From positions 1 through 64,000 of the forward strand of contig NMRB01000942.1 of assembly GCA_002633025.1 (NCBI GenBank): a stretch of DNA of 64,000 nt. The letters are read 5' to 3'. Made by a program: the position numbers and the translations under genes. Source of the stretch: Notospermus geniculatus. Taxonomy: Eukaryota > Nemertea > Pilidiophora > Heteronemertea > Lineidae. Below are positions 54,311 to 64,000 of this stretch, piece after piece. The number at the start of each line of letters is the position of its first letter. Position 1 is the first letter of the stretch. The notes beneath the pieces were generated by a model. It was not told where the DNA came from. It was given only the letters and a program-made list of their open reading frames with translations, and made no database searches.

Positions 54311-54818
54311 TTAATAGGAAAATCAAAATGCAAGGCGGTGTATAAGGACAGAAATTATCAGTTGCTTCCACCAAAAGTATCCCTCAATTTTGTTGTAGTC
54401 TGCAGCTGCAAGGAAGCAGGTAACGATGGTTGTATCGCTATGAAAACCAGTCTGAAAGTCAAATACTTTGAAAAGCACTATAATTATGGGAACATTTACC
54501 AACAAAATTATAATCACCATCACACCAATCAGCAGCCGGCGTCGCCCGTGTGTCATCAGCACATGAATCTTTATAAAGGGGAAGCAGACGCCAGTAGATC
54601 TTCCTAAATGATAACATTATAATAAGGTGAGGAGATGCAGGAACATACACGATGCTGATACCGGAAAATCTTACAGATCACCTGCGGTCCGACCGATAAG
54701 GGAGTTCTCTGAAAAAAAGTAACCATGGGTGTTCCCCAGACCGGTCACCACCCATGAATGTGCACCGTAGATTAAGTGCCGAAGTCGGAGGCAGGCAATG
54801 GGCCCATTCTCAACTTAA

Positions 54819-55053
54819 GGGCCGTTTACACTAGGTTGCACCAAGTTGCAAGTTGCAGCAACTTGCAACTTGTTGCAAACTTCCTGGGACGGTTTACACA
54901 CAGAAAAATCGATGCAACATCCAGCGTGATCGAGTTGCAACAAGTTGCAGGCCCGTTTACACATGCAATTTTTATGAAACTTGTTGGTCTCATCAGGTTT
55001 ATGCAACAAGTCGCATGAAGTTGCATATGAAAAGTTGCATGTGTAAACGGGCC
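54819..55053. mobile_element. MITE with GTTGCA-rich core
   Basis: Ends GGGCCGTTTACAC and GTGTAAACGGGCC, flanked by TTAA and TTTA. The interior repeats AGTTGCAA/TTGCAACT many times and can fold at several registers. Confidence 0.65.
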
Positions 55054-55289
55054 TTTAGAACTCGAAACTGTCAGTGCCAGATTTCAAACCCCAATGTCAT
55101 TCGAAAGTTGCCATTTTGAAATGGAAGGATATGTGATGCGGCGCGCCGATTACGCAGACTTGAGGGAGTGTTCTTCCGCTGAGAATAGTTCGCTGAATAT
55201 AGTGTTGAAATGACAAAAATCACACATTAAGATCATTTTGTGTGCGTTTATACTCATTAGTGTACTGATTGAAGGGTGTCAAGAATATG

Positions 55290-55790
55290 AAATTGAAATC
55301 GGGTTTCCAAGGTGAAAGACATTGCTTCCTACCAGAATCGAACCCACGAACCCTCGCATATGGCACTCAGGGGCACACGCCTTAAAGGGTGTCCGTACGT
55401 TTTAAATGAATTCCATCGAGTAAAGATTTGAAAGGGTTCGAATCTGGTAGAAGGACGTGATGACTTTCACCTTAGAAACCCGCTTCTATTTCATATTCAT
55501 TATTTGTATCTGCTTTATGTGACCCCTCGCATAACATAAAACTGTTTGGGTTCGGAGATTGTTTGGGCTACTCGCAGGGTACTGATGGACGCCTCGTTTA
55601 ACATAGGCCATTGAACCATCTTTTTTAAAGATGGAGATTTGGCCTAGTGGTTAAGGCGTGCTGCCCCTTAGTTCTGGCGACTGATGCCTCATGCGAGGGT
55701 CCGTGGGTTCGAATCTGGTAGAAGGACGTGATGACTTTCACCTTAGAAACCCGTTTCTATTTCATATTCATGAGTAAAGATTTGATAGAT
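55290..55790. repeat. Inverted tRNA-like SINE pair
   Basis: Plus-strand tRNA-like module 55628-55724 (A box TGGCCTAGTGGTTAAGGCG, long variable region as in tRNA-Leu/Ser, B box GGTTCGAATC) followed by GTGATGACTTTCACCTTAGA. A minus-strand partner lies at 55300-55390 (AGAATCGAACCCACGAACCC), and an extra fragment at 55435-55500. tRNA-derived repeats, not working tRNA genes. Confidence 0.55.
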
Positions 55791-55873
55791 TTTATTACAA
55801 TAATTGTCATAATTAACGTAAGCAGCGAGAGCTACTCCCACATCCCCAGCTTGATCACCAAATGTGTAATTAA

Positions 55874-56502
55874 AGCTGACGTTAACGAACAAAAAGCCCC
55901 CATGCGACGAGCAAGAGAATTGCAAACGCCCTGCAAACACCTCAAACGAAGGCTCAGAACATGATAGACCCAATGACGCCACGAGGGCGCCACCTTATTT
56001 GCCTTCGGGCAACAGAGCTGTCAACATCTCCCAATACCTCTTACACTACTCAAAGAAAAAAAATCGTAGTTATTTAGACGGGATTTAAATCGTCGGCCTT
56101 CTGATTTGTAGTCCACCACTCTATCCACTTGGCCAACGAGCCAGCTGACAGGGTCATGATTTGTGTTTGTCATAGACGTAGGGTTTCGACTTACGTAATG
56201 ATACTACGAATAAGAGAAAATATGAGAAGCCTTCCAACAAGTTCGGTGGCCGAATGGGGAGAACGGTGGAACGGAGATAAGAAGGCGCGGGTTCGATTCC
56301 CAGCTGGGACAAAAAAAAAAAAAAACGTTCAACAGGAGCTCACGAGAGGCTGTTGACACCTCGAAAGCTCGAAGACAAATAAGATGGCGCCCTCCTGGCG
56401 TCGTTGGGTCTATCATGTTCTGAGCCTTCGTTTGAGGTGTTTGCAGGGCGTTTGCAATTCTCTTGCACGTCGCATGGGGGCTTTTTGTTCCTTCACGTCA
56501 GC
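55874..56502. mobile_element. TTAA-flanked foldback with tRNA-like arms (family B, short form)
   Basis: TTAA at 55870-55873 and 56503-56506; ends AGCTGACGT and ACGTCAGCT. Arms share GCCCCCATGCGACGAGCAAG and CTCAAACGAAGGCTCAGAAC with the 35282-37888 element. Opposed tRNA-like modules at about 56075-56150 (minus) and 56228-56310 (plus; TGGCCGAATGG, GGTTCGATTCC). Confidence 0.75.
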
Positions 56503-57061
56503 TTAAAGTGAGCTGGTCGTACCCGTCAAGGTGTGTGAAGAGACCGAATCAAACGCTACCATCTTGAATCAATACAGTACTCACATCGGGAATTACTTCG
56601 TACTAAGGGCATATTCACACAACTACTCTGGTTTTGCTATCTTCAAATAGCATTTTGAACACGGCCGACTACAAATCAAGGCTTAGCTTGGGATACAATC
56701 CGCTAAAATACGAAATTTGTAATTTTGAAATTGTGAATTTCATGGGCCACGAAATTATTCACAATGTCATTTTTCACTGTCGCAACTAATTCCCTTTAAC
56801 CGGATTATTGAAGGGTCACTTTCAAGTTTACATAGGCCTACAGCGTATCAAATTATTATGTCAATTTGTTGATATTGAACGATCAGCACGCCTTCAGACA
56901 GCCAGGTTTTTCAGGTGTTATATTTTCTTCGCGGAGGTTAACGTTGCTACCGGCCATGAGTGATGCGGCAGCCTAACAATTCTGTCTGTGATCACGACCA
57001 GAATCGCACCGCGCATGACTGTATGACTTACGAGGGTCTTTGCCGAGGAATGAAGGAAAGA

Positions 57062-57300
57062 CCGACCCGAAGTGTTACCAATGCCAAAGGGCCCAGGTAG
57101 GTCGCTGTCACGTGGTCCTTTCTCTGGCATTTCCAGAACACTATCATGGATAGGATGTTTCCACAGATACCGACAATGATAACAACACCTACATGTATGA
57201 TGTATTTGTTTGTGAACTCAGTCACAGAACTGACAATCCTAAAAAGCAATAAGACATCCGCTCCCGACGACGATGAACTTCATAAGTCATCTGTAACCAT
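57062..57300 (-). pseudogene. GPCR 5' fragment (probable displaced start of copy 5)
   Basis: Codes the N-terminus and TM1-TM2 start (SSVTEFTNKYIIHVGVV, ATYLGPLA) and stops at GCCAAAGGGCCCAGG. The body of copy 5 ends at the homologous point (GGCAATGGGCCCA, 54795-54808). Together they cover the gene once, so a 2.25-kb insertion probably split copy 5. An independent fragment is the alternative. Confidence 0.7.
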
Positions 57301-57764
57301 TTTTCTGGAATTTTGTCGGACATTGATGTCTGATAAACAGCACAGAACGGTAAAGATTGAGAAATGTGTAAGAGCAGCGAATCAGTGAGAAACAAAAATA
57401 GCTTCATTCTTTCTTCATTTACATTCAGGGATAAATACGTACATATTTAATACTTTGTGAATCTCAAACATGATTCATGTCTATTTCCGATCCCTTCGTT
57501 GACTCGATTACTTTAATGAAACACTTCACGCCTACATTAGGCTACAACAGACGAAAACGCATGTTAGTGTTTGCAACTACGAGGGAATTCGGGAGAGTGA
57601 CGGAGGTAAATTGTGAGGGGCGTATCTTACATTGTTGACGAGACCAACTTTCTTGAAAAGTTCCATTCATTGTCAGCTACTGTTACTTCTGTACTTCTCG
57701 TGTTCCACTAAGAACCACTAAGATGGATAGATGTTGTGCTGATTGTGAGGACCATTGCGGCGCG

Positions 57765-58803
57765 TTAACGCCTTACCCAAGAAACGAGTTCATCCTTAAA
57801 TATTTTCAATTTACTCGAATAAATCAGGAAGTTGAAACTGTTGTTTATCATAGAGAAGGATGTGGAAAATAGGCCTAACAGTAATAAGGCTTGTGTTTCT
57901 TCTGAGGTGAACCCGTGAAACTCTCCGACGATGTAGATATAATAGCTGACAATACCCCAAATGATGACGTAAGGAAGGGTAGTGATCAGGTAAAGTAAGC
58001 TGACAAACAAAAGGCTGACGAGGTGTCATCTGTTTGGCTTTTGACCATTGTCGCTGATGCTTGTTTCCGCGCCGACAATATTCCAAATATTATCAAACTA
58101 TTTAAAAGGAAAATCGAAATGCAAGGCAATGTATAAGGAAAGAAATTGTCAGTTACTTCAACCAAAAAATAACCTTTTAATTTGTTGTTGTCTGTGATTT
58201 CAAAGAAGCATGAAAGGATGGTTGTATCACCTTGAAAACCGGTCTGAAAATCAAATACTTTGAAAAGCACTAATATGGGAACATTTACCAACAAAATTAT
58301 AATCACCATCACACCAATCAGCAGCCGGCGTCGCCCGTGTGTCATCAGCACATGAATCTTTAAGGGGAACCAGACGCCGACACATCTTTCCAATGAGAAC
58401 ATTACAATAAGGTACGAGGAGATGCAGGAACACACACGATGCTGATACCGGAAAATCCTACAGATAACCTGCGGTCCAACCGACAAGGGGGTTCTATGAA
58501 AAAATAACCATTTGTTTTCCCTAGTATACCTGTCACCAACCACGAATACGCACCGTAGATTAAAGTGCCGAAGTCGGAGGCAGCCAAAGGACCCAGGTAG
58601 GTCGCTGTCACGTGGTCCTTTCTCCGGCATCTCCAGAACACTATAATGGATAGTATGTTTCCACTGATACCGACGATGATAACAACACCTATGATGTACT
58701 TATTGGTAAACTCAGTCACCAAACTGATAATTATAAATAACAGTGAAACCTCCTTTTGTTGAAACGTTGCCGCTGATGACGGTGAGCAAAACATCCCATC
58801 CAT
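57765..58803 (-). pseudogene. GPCR copy 6, two frameshifts
   Basis: Start MDGMFCSPSSAAT at 58803, aligned with the other starts. TM1-TM2 intact to GYFFIEPP, then one base is missing near 58487 relative to copy 4 (AAGGGGG against AAGGGAGG). The frame continues through TM3-TM5 to KSQTDDTSS, then shifts again near 58020 where several bases differ from copy 1. TM6-TM7 and the C-terminus (KLKIFKDELVSWVRR) are complete, TAA at 57765-57767. Only two lesions: either a young pseudogene or sequencing errors in a working gene. Confidence 0.75.
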
Positions 58804-58919
58804 CGTGATTCCAGAGCGATCACGTTGGTGGCTGAAGTGCACGGAAAGGGCAACACAAGAGAAATGTCTGCACCGATCATTCGTCCCAGTCATCCATCTT
58901 AGTATTATAGGAATGTATT

Positions 58920-59353
58920 TCCGTTTCGCTTGTACTAATTTTGCTTGAATCTTGTTGATATCTGATGAACCAAAATGGCCGTTATCGAGGGTAGAGAATC
59001 ATCGATTAGATCATGGTCAGATATTGAATACCTTTCGTATAATTATATCGTAAACATAAATAGCAAACTACATGTATTTCTGTTCTGATTGTTTCCTTGG
59101 TGGTAGATAGGAAACCGTATTTTCTGACTTGCAAAGTCAGTCGGCCTTTGCGACTGAAAATTAAACATGACTGTTGAATTTTTGGTCTCTTGATGCGGTC
59201 AAAATTCTTTGGTCACCTTTGGCGATTGAAACCAGTCATTCAGATCGCCCAGTGCAACAATCTCCCGCAAACAATATAACGACAACTCAAGTGATCAGAT
59301 CTGAGACGAGATTCGAGAGTAATTATCAATTATCAACAAATTTGTTGAAAACC
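58920..59353. other. No gene recognised
   Basis: Spacer between the GPCR array and the retroelements, with no paired repeat seen. Confidence 0.35.
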
Positions 59354-59367
59354 CCTGGTAGATCCAT

Positions 59368-59501
59368 GTTTCACCTCTGGGATCTCTTCTACATAGCGCC
59401 AGAGGAAGACCCCGATTGGGGTCGAAAATTTGCGAAATATTCGGAGACAGCTTTCCGATTTATTGTGTACTGTGTGTCGTTTTTGTGCTGTTTTTTGGAT
59501 A
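59368..59501 (+). mobile_element. Short retroposon-like insertion with 14-bp duplication (C)
   Basis: Exact flanks CCTGGTAGATCCAT at 59354-59367 and 59502-59515. Contains GAGGAAGACCCCGATTGGGG, TCGAAAATTTGCGAAATATT and the tail TGTGTGTCGTTTTTGTGCTG. Monomeric, unlike A and B, so it is the best reference for the family unit. Confidence 0.8.
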
Positions 59502-59673
59502 CCTGGTAGATCCATAAGGAACGAAAAAAGTTATTAAATAAGCAATCTTAACAGATTTCACTTTGCTCTGATTAAGTTAACATGTCATGTAACAGATCTG
59601 TTATGTGTAATACCAAAATATACCCGGACAAAATCTAAAGGTACCCGGACAAGTCCATCAAGTCGCCTGCTGA

Positions 59674-62600
59674 ATCCGCCATTCATTTCTGATTGTCCCC
59701 CCCCCCAGTTGGAACAGTTTTAGTACACTAACACAATGCTCGTTCCACATTTTTAAGAGGAAGGAAATTGAATCTGATTTTTACCCCTTTTCCCCAAGAT
59801 TTCATTGGCGTTTTACCCCCTTTCTGCAAAATTTAACCCGGTCCCCTATCGAAGGTCGATGTTTCATATGCCATAAGAAATTTCACCGTAGTTCCGAGTG
59901 TACGTCTAAGAGACGCTGTAGTGTTGATAACTGTAGAGGCCGCCATTCGTCTTTGTTACACGATTTCTTTCGTAAGGCGACTGAAGAAACTGATGTCTCG
60001 AGTGGTGCCAAGTCGCTGATCGCGGCAACACGACATGTTCCGAATCAGGTCTATTTACAGACATTGCCTGTTCGCCTTCATGCTACGAATGGTCGTGTTG
60101 TTGACACGTATGCGATCCTCGATTCTGGTAGCCAGGTAACTCTTATAAGGGAATCGTTTGCCAAGGACATTGGTCTGAACGGGCCGGTTGCCACACTATC
60201 GATAGGTAATATCCGAGAAAATGAAACGCCTCGAAAGGCAAAGAAAGTGAATTTCCATCTGTCCAACCCCAATGACTCAACTATGTCACCAATACGAGTT
60301 CAAAATGCTTGGACGTTTGATGGGGTGTTCAATCTGCCTCAGCAATCGGTACCCTGTGAGAGTGGTGTGCCATCTTGGCCACATGTCAAGGACTTGAATT
60401 TGTCTCCAGTTGACTCTAGTCAGATCACCATTCTCATAGGTGTTGATACCAAGCGTGCGTTCCTTCCGCTTGAAGTTAGGGAAGGTAGTGAGGATCATCC
60501 GCTTGCAGTGTTGACTCCTTTGGGTTGGACGGTAATGGGAATGTCTCATGATGTCTCAGACAACGAGCATGTTGACCTTGTTGACGTTACTAATGTGGTT
60601 GTTAATGCGCTTCACGCCGTTGATGATTTACATTTCCAAGTTGAAAGATTTTGGCAAACCGATAGTTTTGGTTCCCAGCCAACGAATTTGGGGTCAGGAA
60701 ATCGGCCATATTCGATGAATGACCAAAAGGCTCAGCACATCCTAGACTCTACGTTGCGACATAGACCTGATGGACATTACGAAGTAGGGATGCTGTGGGC
60801 GGATGATGATGTTAAATTGGATAACAACCGCCCTCTGGCAGAACGTAGATTTCAAAGTCTTAGTCGTAAGCTTCAGCGAGACCCCCCTAAATGCGAGAAG
60901 TACATGAGCGTCGTGAATGGATATATTGAGAAGGGTTTTGCCCGCAAGTTATCAGATGATGAAGTGAATCAAACTAGTGAAAAGACGTACTATTTACCTC
61001 ACCATGGTGTGGTGAACCCTAAAAAGCCCAATAAGTTGAGGGTCGTCTTTGATGCTGCGGCAAAGTACAATGAGAAATGTCTGAATGATCATTTGTTGAC
61101 TGGTCCTGACTTGATGAACAGTTTAGCTGGTGTACTTCTCAGGTTTAGGTGTGGTGCCATTGCAATATCAGCTGATGTCGAAGCAATGTTCCACCAGGTC
61201 TTTGTCGCCCCCTCGGACACGGATGCTCTCCGGTTTCTTTGGAAGTCGGATATGAGTATACCTGGTCCTCCCGACGAGTACCAAATGATAGTCCATATTT
61301 TTGGCGCCAAATCGTCCCCTTGCTGTGCTAATTATTGTTTGCGCCGCTGCGCAGATGACAATGCGCACGGAGACCATAGTAGTGATGCGATATACACTAT
61401 CCGTCGGTGCTTCTATGTTGATGATCTTCACAAAGCTATGGACACTGATACTGTAACTTCCGTAATTCGTCTTGCTATTGAAGTGACTGAACTTCTCCGG
61501 AAGGGTGGTATGAAGCTTACAGCATGGGCATCAAATAGCCAAGAAGTACTGAATGCAATCAAAGATCTAGACCCCGAAATGGGTATTTCCACTGTTATAA
61601 ATCTCGATCTTGACAAGTCTAACACCACGTGTCGTACGTTGGGTATGAAATGCGACATGAGTGTAGATTCATTCTTCTTTGAATCCGTCGTGATTTCGGG
61701 TTCAGAAGACACCAAACGTGGCATTTTGAGCATTGTGTCTGCGGTCTTTGATCCTTTGGGTCTGATTTCGCCATTTGTTCTTAGGGCGAAGCTGCTTCTC
61801 CAACGGTTGTGGGAAAAGCAGCTATCATGGGATGAAGTGATTGATGATACGGAGATTCTGGCATTGTGGTCAGAATGGTGCTCAGAGTTGAATGTGTTGA
61901 ACAATCTCAGATTGCCACGTTGTTACTGGCCTGTTGGGTTTCATCCTGTGAAGTTTGTTGTCCATACGTTTGCAGACTCGTCAGAGAAAGCATTTGCTGC
62001 TGGGCTGTATCTTCAGGTCACCTCACAAAACGGAGAGATTCACGTCTCTTTGGTAATGTCGAAAACTCGCGTCGCACCAGTGAACATGGTGAAGCGACAT
62101 TGTCTTACCTTGCCACGACTTGAACTTCAAGCCTGCGTCTTGGCTGTACGTATGTATGAGACTGTTAGATCAGAGCTTGACTTGACTATCACTGAATCGC
62201 ACTTCTGGACTGACTCTCAGATTGTCCTTCAATATATCAACAATGATTCAAAGCGCCTGAAAACCTTTGTTGCTAATAGGGTTTCAGAAATCCGACGCAA
62301 TAGTGACCCCAGTCAATGGCGTTTTGTTCCTGGCCCTTTGAACCCTGCTGACGATTGTTCGCGAGGCCTCGGTATATCAGCCATGACACCAGAGTCCAGG
62401 TGGTTTCGCGGTCCGGAGTTTTTATGGCTCACTGAGATTCACTGGCCGACACAGGATGTAACTGTAAACTTGCCTCCATTGCAAAATGATGACTGTGAGG
62501 TTAAATGTTCGGTCGTGGCCACAGAAGTTGTGATTGACACTCCATGCATGCCAATTCTCGATGCAGAAGACTTCTCCAATCTACGTAGACTGCAGAGGGT

Positions 62601-63108
62601 TACGGCTTGGTGCCTCAGGTTCTGTTCGAACTTGAAATCCTCTGTAGAACAACGTCTACAAGGTCCATTGACTGTTGCTGAACTGGACAGCGCGTTGAAC
62701 TACTGGATAAAGGTAGCTCAGAACGAGTCATTCAAACCTGAAATAGATGCATTGTCCAGTGGTTCCGCACTGCCGAAGTCAAGTAGATTGATTGAGGTGT
62801 CTCCTGTATTGATTGATGGTGTGCCCCGAGTAGGAGGTAGATTACGGCATGCTAAGGTTCCCTTTGAGGTAAAACACCAGGCTATTGTCCCTAGGGAACA
62901 TGTTATTGCCAAATTGTTAGTGACAGACACGCATGGTAGATTGTGTCATGCCGGCCGTGAACACACTCTTGCACAGCTCCGCCAGTCTTTCTGGATCCTA
63001 AGAGGTCGCTCTCTTGTGAAAAGTGTTCTGCATGACTGTCTTGGTTGCAGGCTCCGTCGCGTGTTACCTGATGTTCCCTTCATGGCAGATCTACCGCGGC
63101 CCGCTTGA
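59674..63108 (+). pseudogene. BEL/Pao retrotransposon gag-pol, 5'-truncated and lacking the integrase core
   Basis: Open from 59674 (after TGA) to the stop at 63106-63108. No in-frame ATG occurs before the protease; 59953 is a TTG, not a start. Order: gag zinc knuckle CFICHKKFHRSSEC (59860-59901) followed by a C-x4-C-x3-H-x4-H segment; aspartic protease DSGSQVTLI (about 60121); reverse transcriptase with FDAAAKYNEKCLNDHL and YVDD (about 61411); RNase H with FADSSEKAFAAG (about 61969), LPRLELQA and TDSQIV; integrase zinc-binding HGRLCHAGREHT...CLGCRLRR (about 62930-63055). It stops just after MADLPRPA, where BEL integrases continue into the DDE core. The gag 5' half and the 5' LTR are absent. 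Cytoplasmic particle and replication functions are expected for the family, but this copy cannot integrate by itself. Confidence 0.85.
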
Positions 63109-63469
63109 CTGTTGACAGTTAGTTGTTGATTTGAATGTTGATGTAGTTGATTCTTGAGAGTTGATTCCGCTTGACTAACTGACGAATTGAATCATCGAAT
63201 GATAGATGTAATCAGTGGAACATTTGTGAGACTGAGTATCGCGATGTGTTAATACAGTTCTTGAAGTTATGAATGCACATAGTTTTTTGAGTTATGAGTT
63301 GACACAGTTATTACTGTACGTTTGGTATATTATAGTTCCTAAATTATGGTTATTATTGCTATAGAGACGGCTTTGCCGTGACATCATTGAAACTTGGTAA
63401 AGTGTAATATGTAATTAGTTAATTATTGTGGATCTGCTGTCTCCCTTGGAGGCAGCAGGGGGGCCGGCT
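63109..63469 (+). other. BEL element 3' untranslated region and polypurine tract
   Basis: A/T-rich sequence with GTTGATT repeats, ending in GGCAGCAGGGGGGCCGGCT, a purine-rich stretch directly before the LTR start. The integrase core was presumably lost at the 63108 junction. Confidence 0.55.
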
Positions 63470-64000
63470 TGTCGGAGATTTGAATCGAATTCTATTTTTC
63501 TTGTGGTAATACATAGTTTCAACAGTGCAATGGCCGTTCTGGTCATTGCTCTCAAGTTTGCGGTTTTCTTTGCGCCAGTGCACCTCGTTACCATCGGGCA
63601 CATGATGGTCACGCGGTGTGCAGTCACGCGGTCTTTTATTCTTGAATTCCAAGAAATCACCTCCTTTAAGGTCCTATATAGCCTGTGGGCGCTCCGCGCA
63701 TTGGTACTCCCTGTCTTGCCTCAGTCGTGAGAGCGCCGCCCGTACTAATGCACGGAATGTCCACAGTCGGTAAGTTTTTTTAGCCTCTATTTTGTTAAAC
63801 CATATTTTCCGGGTTTTTATAGTATAGTTCTATTTATTCTAGTCTTTCTGTCCTGTTTTCCTGTTTGTTACATATTTCTTAATCTAAAATATTGTTATTA
63901 TTGTTATTTCAGTTGACCACTCACTCACTCACTCACATAGCCTACTGTCATATGTACACGCAGTGTCATCTTGAATAAACTTGGAAACCTGAATCCGTCG
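63470..64000 (+). repeat. BEL element 3' LTR (incomplete at window end)
   Basis: Starts TGTCGGAGATTTGAATCG after the polypurine tract. Contains a TATA-like CTATATAG (63674-63681), GC-rich sequence and AATAAA (63974-63979). The right end and target duplication lie beyond the window. Confidence 0.65.

Larger units (their letters stand above)
53120..54808 (-). pseudogene. GPCR copy 5, body, carrying two insertions
   Basis: C-terminal and TM6-TM7 remnants at 53125-53278, TM6 at 53430-53577, TM5 back to TM2 at 54315-54808. Many small deletions. Interrupted by a 151-bp element (53279-53429) and a 729-bp element (53582-54310). The 5' part is displaced to 57062-57300 (see there). Confidence 0.8.

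Noticed and set aside
59953-59955. TTG as start of the BEL polyprotein
   Set aside because: The frame is open upstream to 59674 and codes a zinc knuckle there, so 59953 is internal to gag.

Overview
This 64-kb window looks like nuclear DNA of an invertebrate deuterostome (echinoderm, hemichordate or cephalochordate grade; I cannot name the species). Reasons: a split gene with GT-AG introns coding for an Apaf-1-like CARD/NB-ARC protein, a tandem array of single-exon class A GPCRs, a BEL/Pao retrotransposon, and very dense non-autonomous DNA transposons. Coding DNA is a small fraction; most of the window is repeats nested in repeats. A 495-base assembly gap (31225-31719) and one ambiguous base (8976) are present.

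Left part (about 5.1-18.3 kb, plus strand): four phase-0 exons (5130-5271, 5507-6532, 12987-13160, 18087-18335) code for CARD, NB-ARC, winged-helix and the start of the following helical region of an apoptosome scaffold (529 residues visible). The last exon ends in a clean splice donor, but I could not recognise any WD40 exon downstream. The introns hold MITEs, foldbacks, and a fragment of a Cys-rich repeat-associated protein family.

Middle (18.3-40.4 kb): no host gene recognised. It holds an AGCTCAC-palindrome repeat family with about 300-bp internal monomers and a 3' hairpin (Helentron/HINE-like in layout), a related 301-bp tandem array, large terminal-inverted-repeat elements, and several TTAA-flanked foldbacks whose two arms carry opposed tRNA-like (pol III A/B box) sequences.

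Right part (40.6-58.8 kb, minus strand): six tandem copies of one class A GPCR gene. Two are intact (40651-41685 and 48522-49553). Four are broken by frameshifts, deletions and transposon insertions whose exact target duplications can be read by comparison with the intact paralogs. Between copies 2 and 3 lies a block of MITEs joined end to end at TTAA-type junctions (44.9-48.4 kb), including a three-level nest.

Far right (59.7-64.0 kb): a BEL/Pao element truncated 5' in gag, with protease, RT, RNase H and integrase zinc-binding segments, a stop where the integrase catalytic core should begin, and a 3' LTR that runs off the window. Just before it is one of three short insertions that each have an exact 14-bp target duplication; together they look like a small hairpin-bearing retroposon family. 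This family, the TTAA chains and the tRNA-headed foldbacks are the least familiar structures here.
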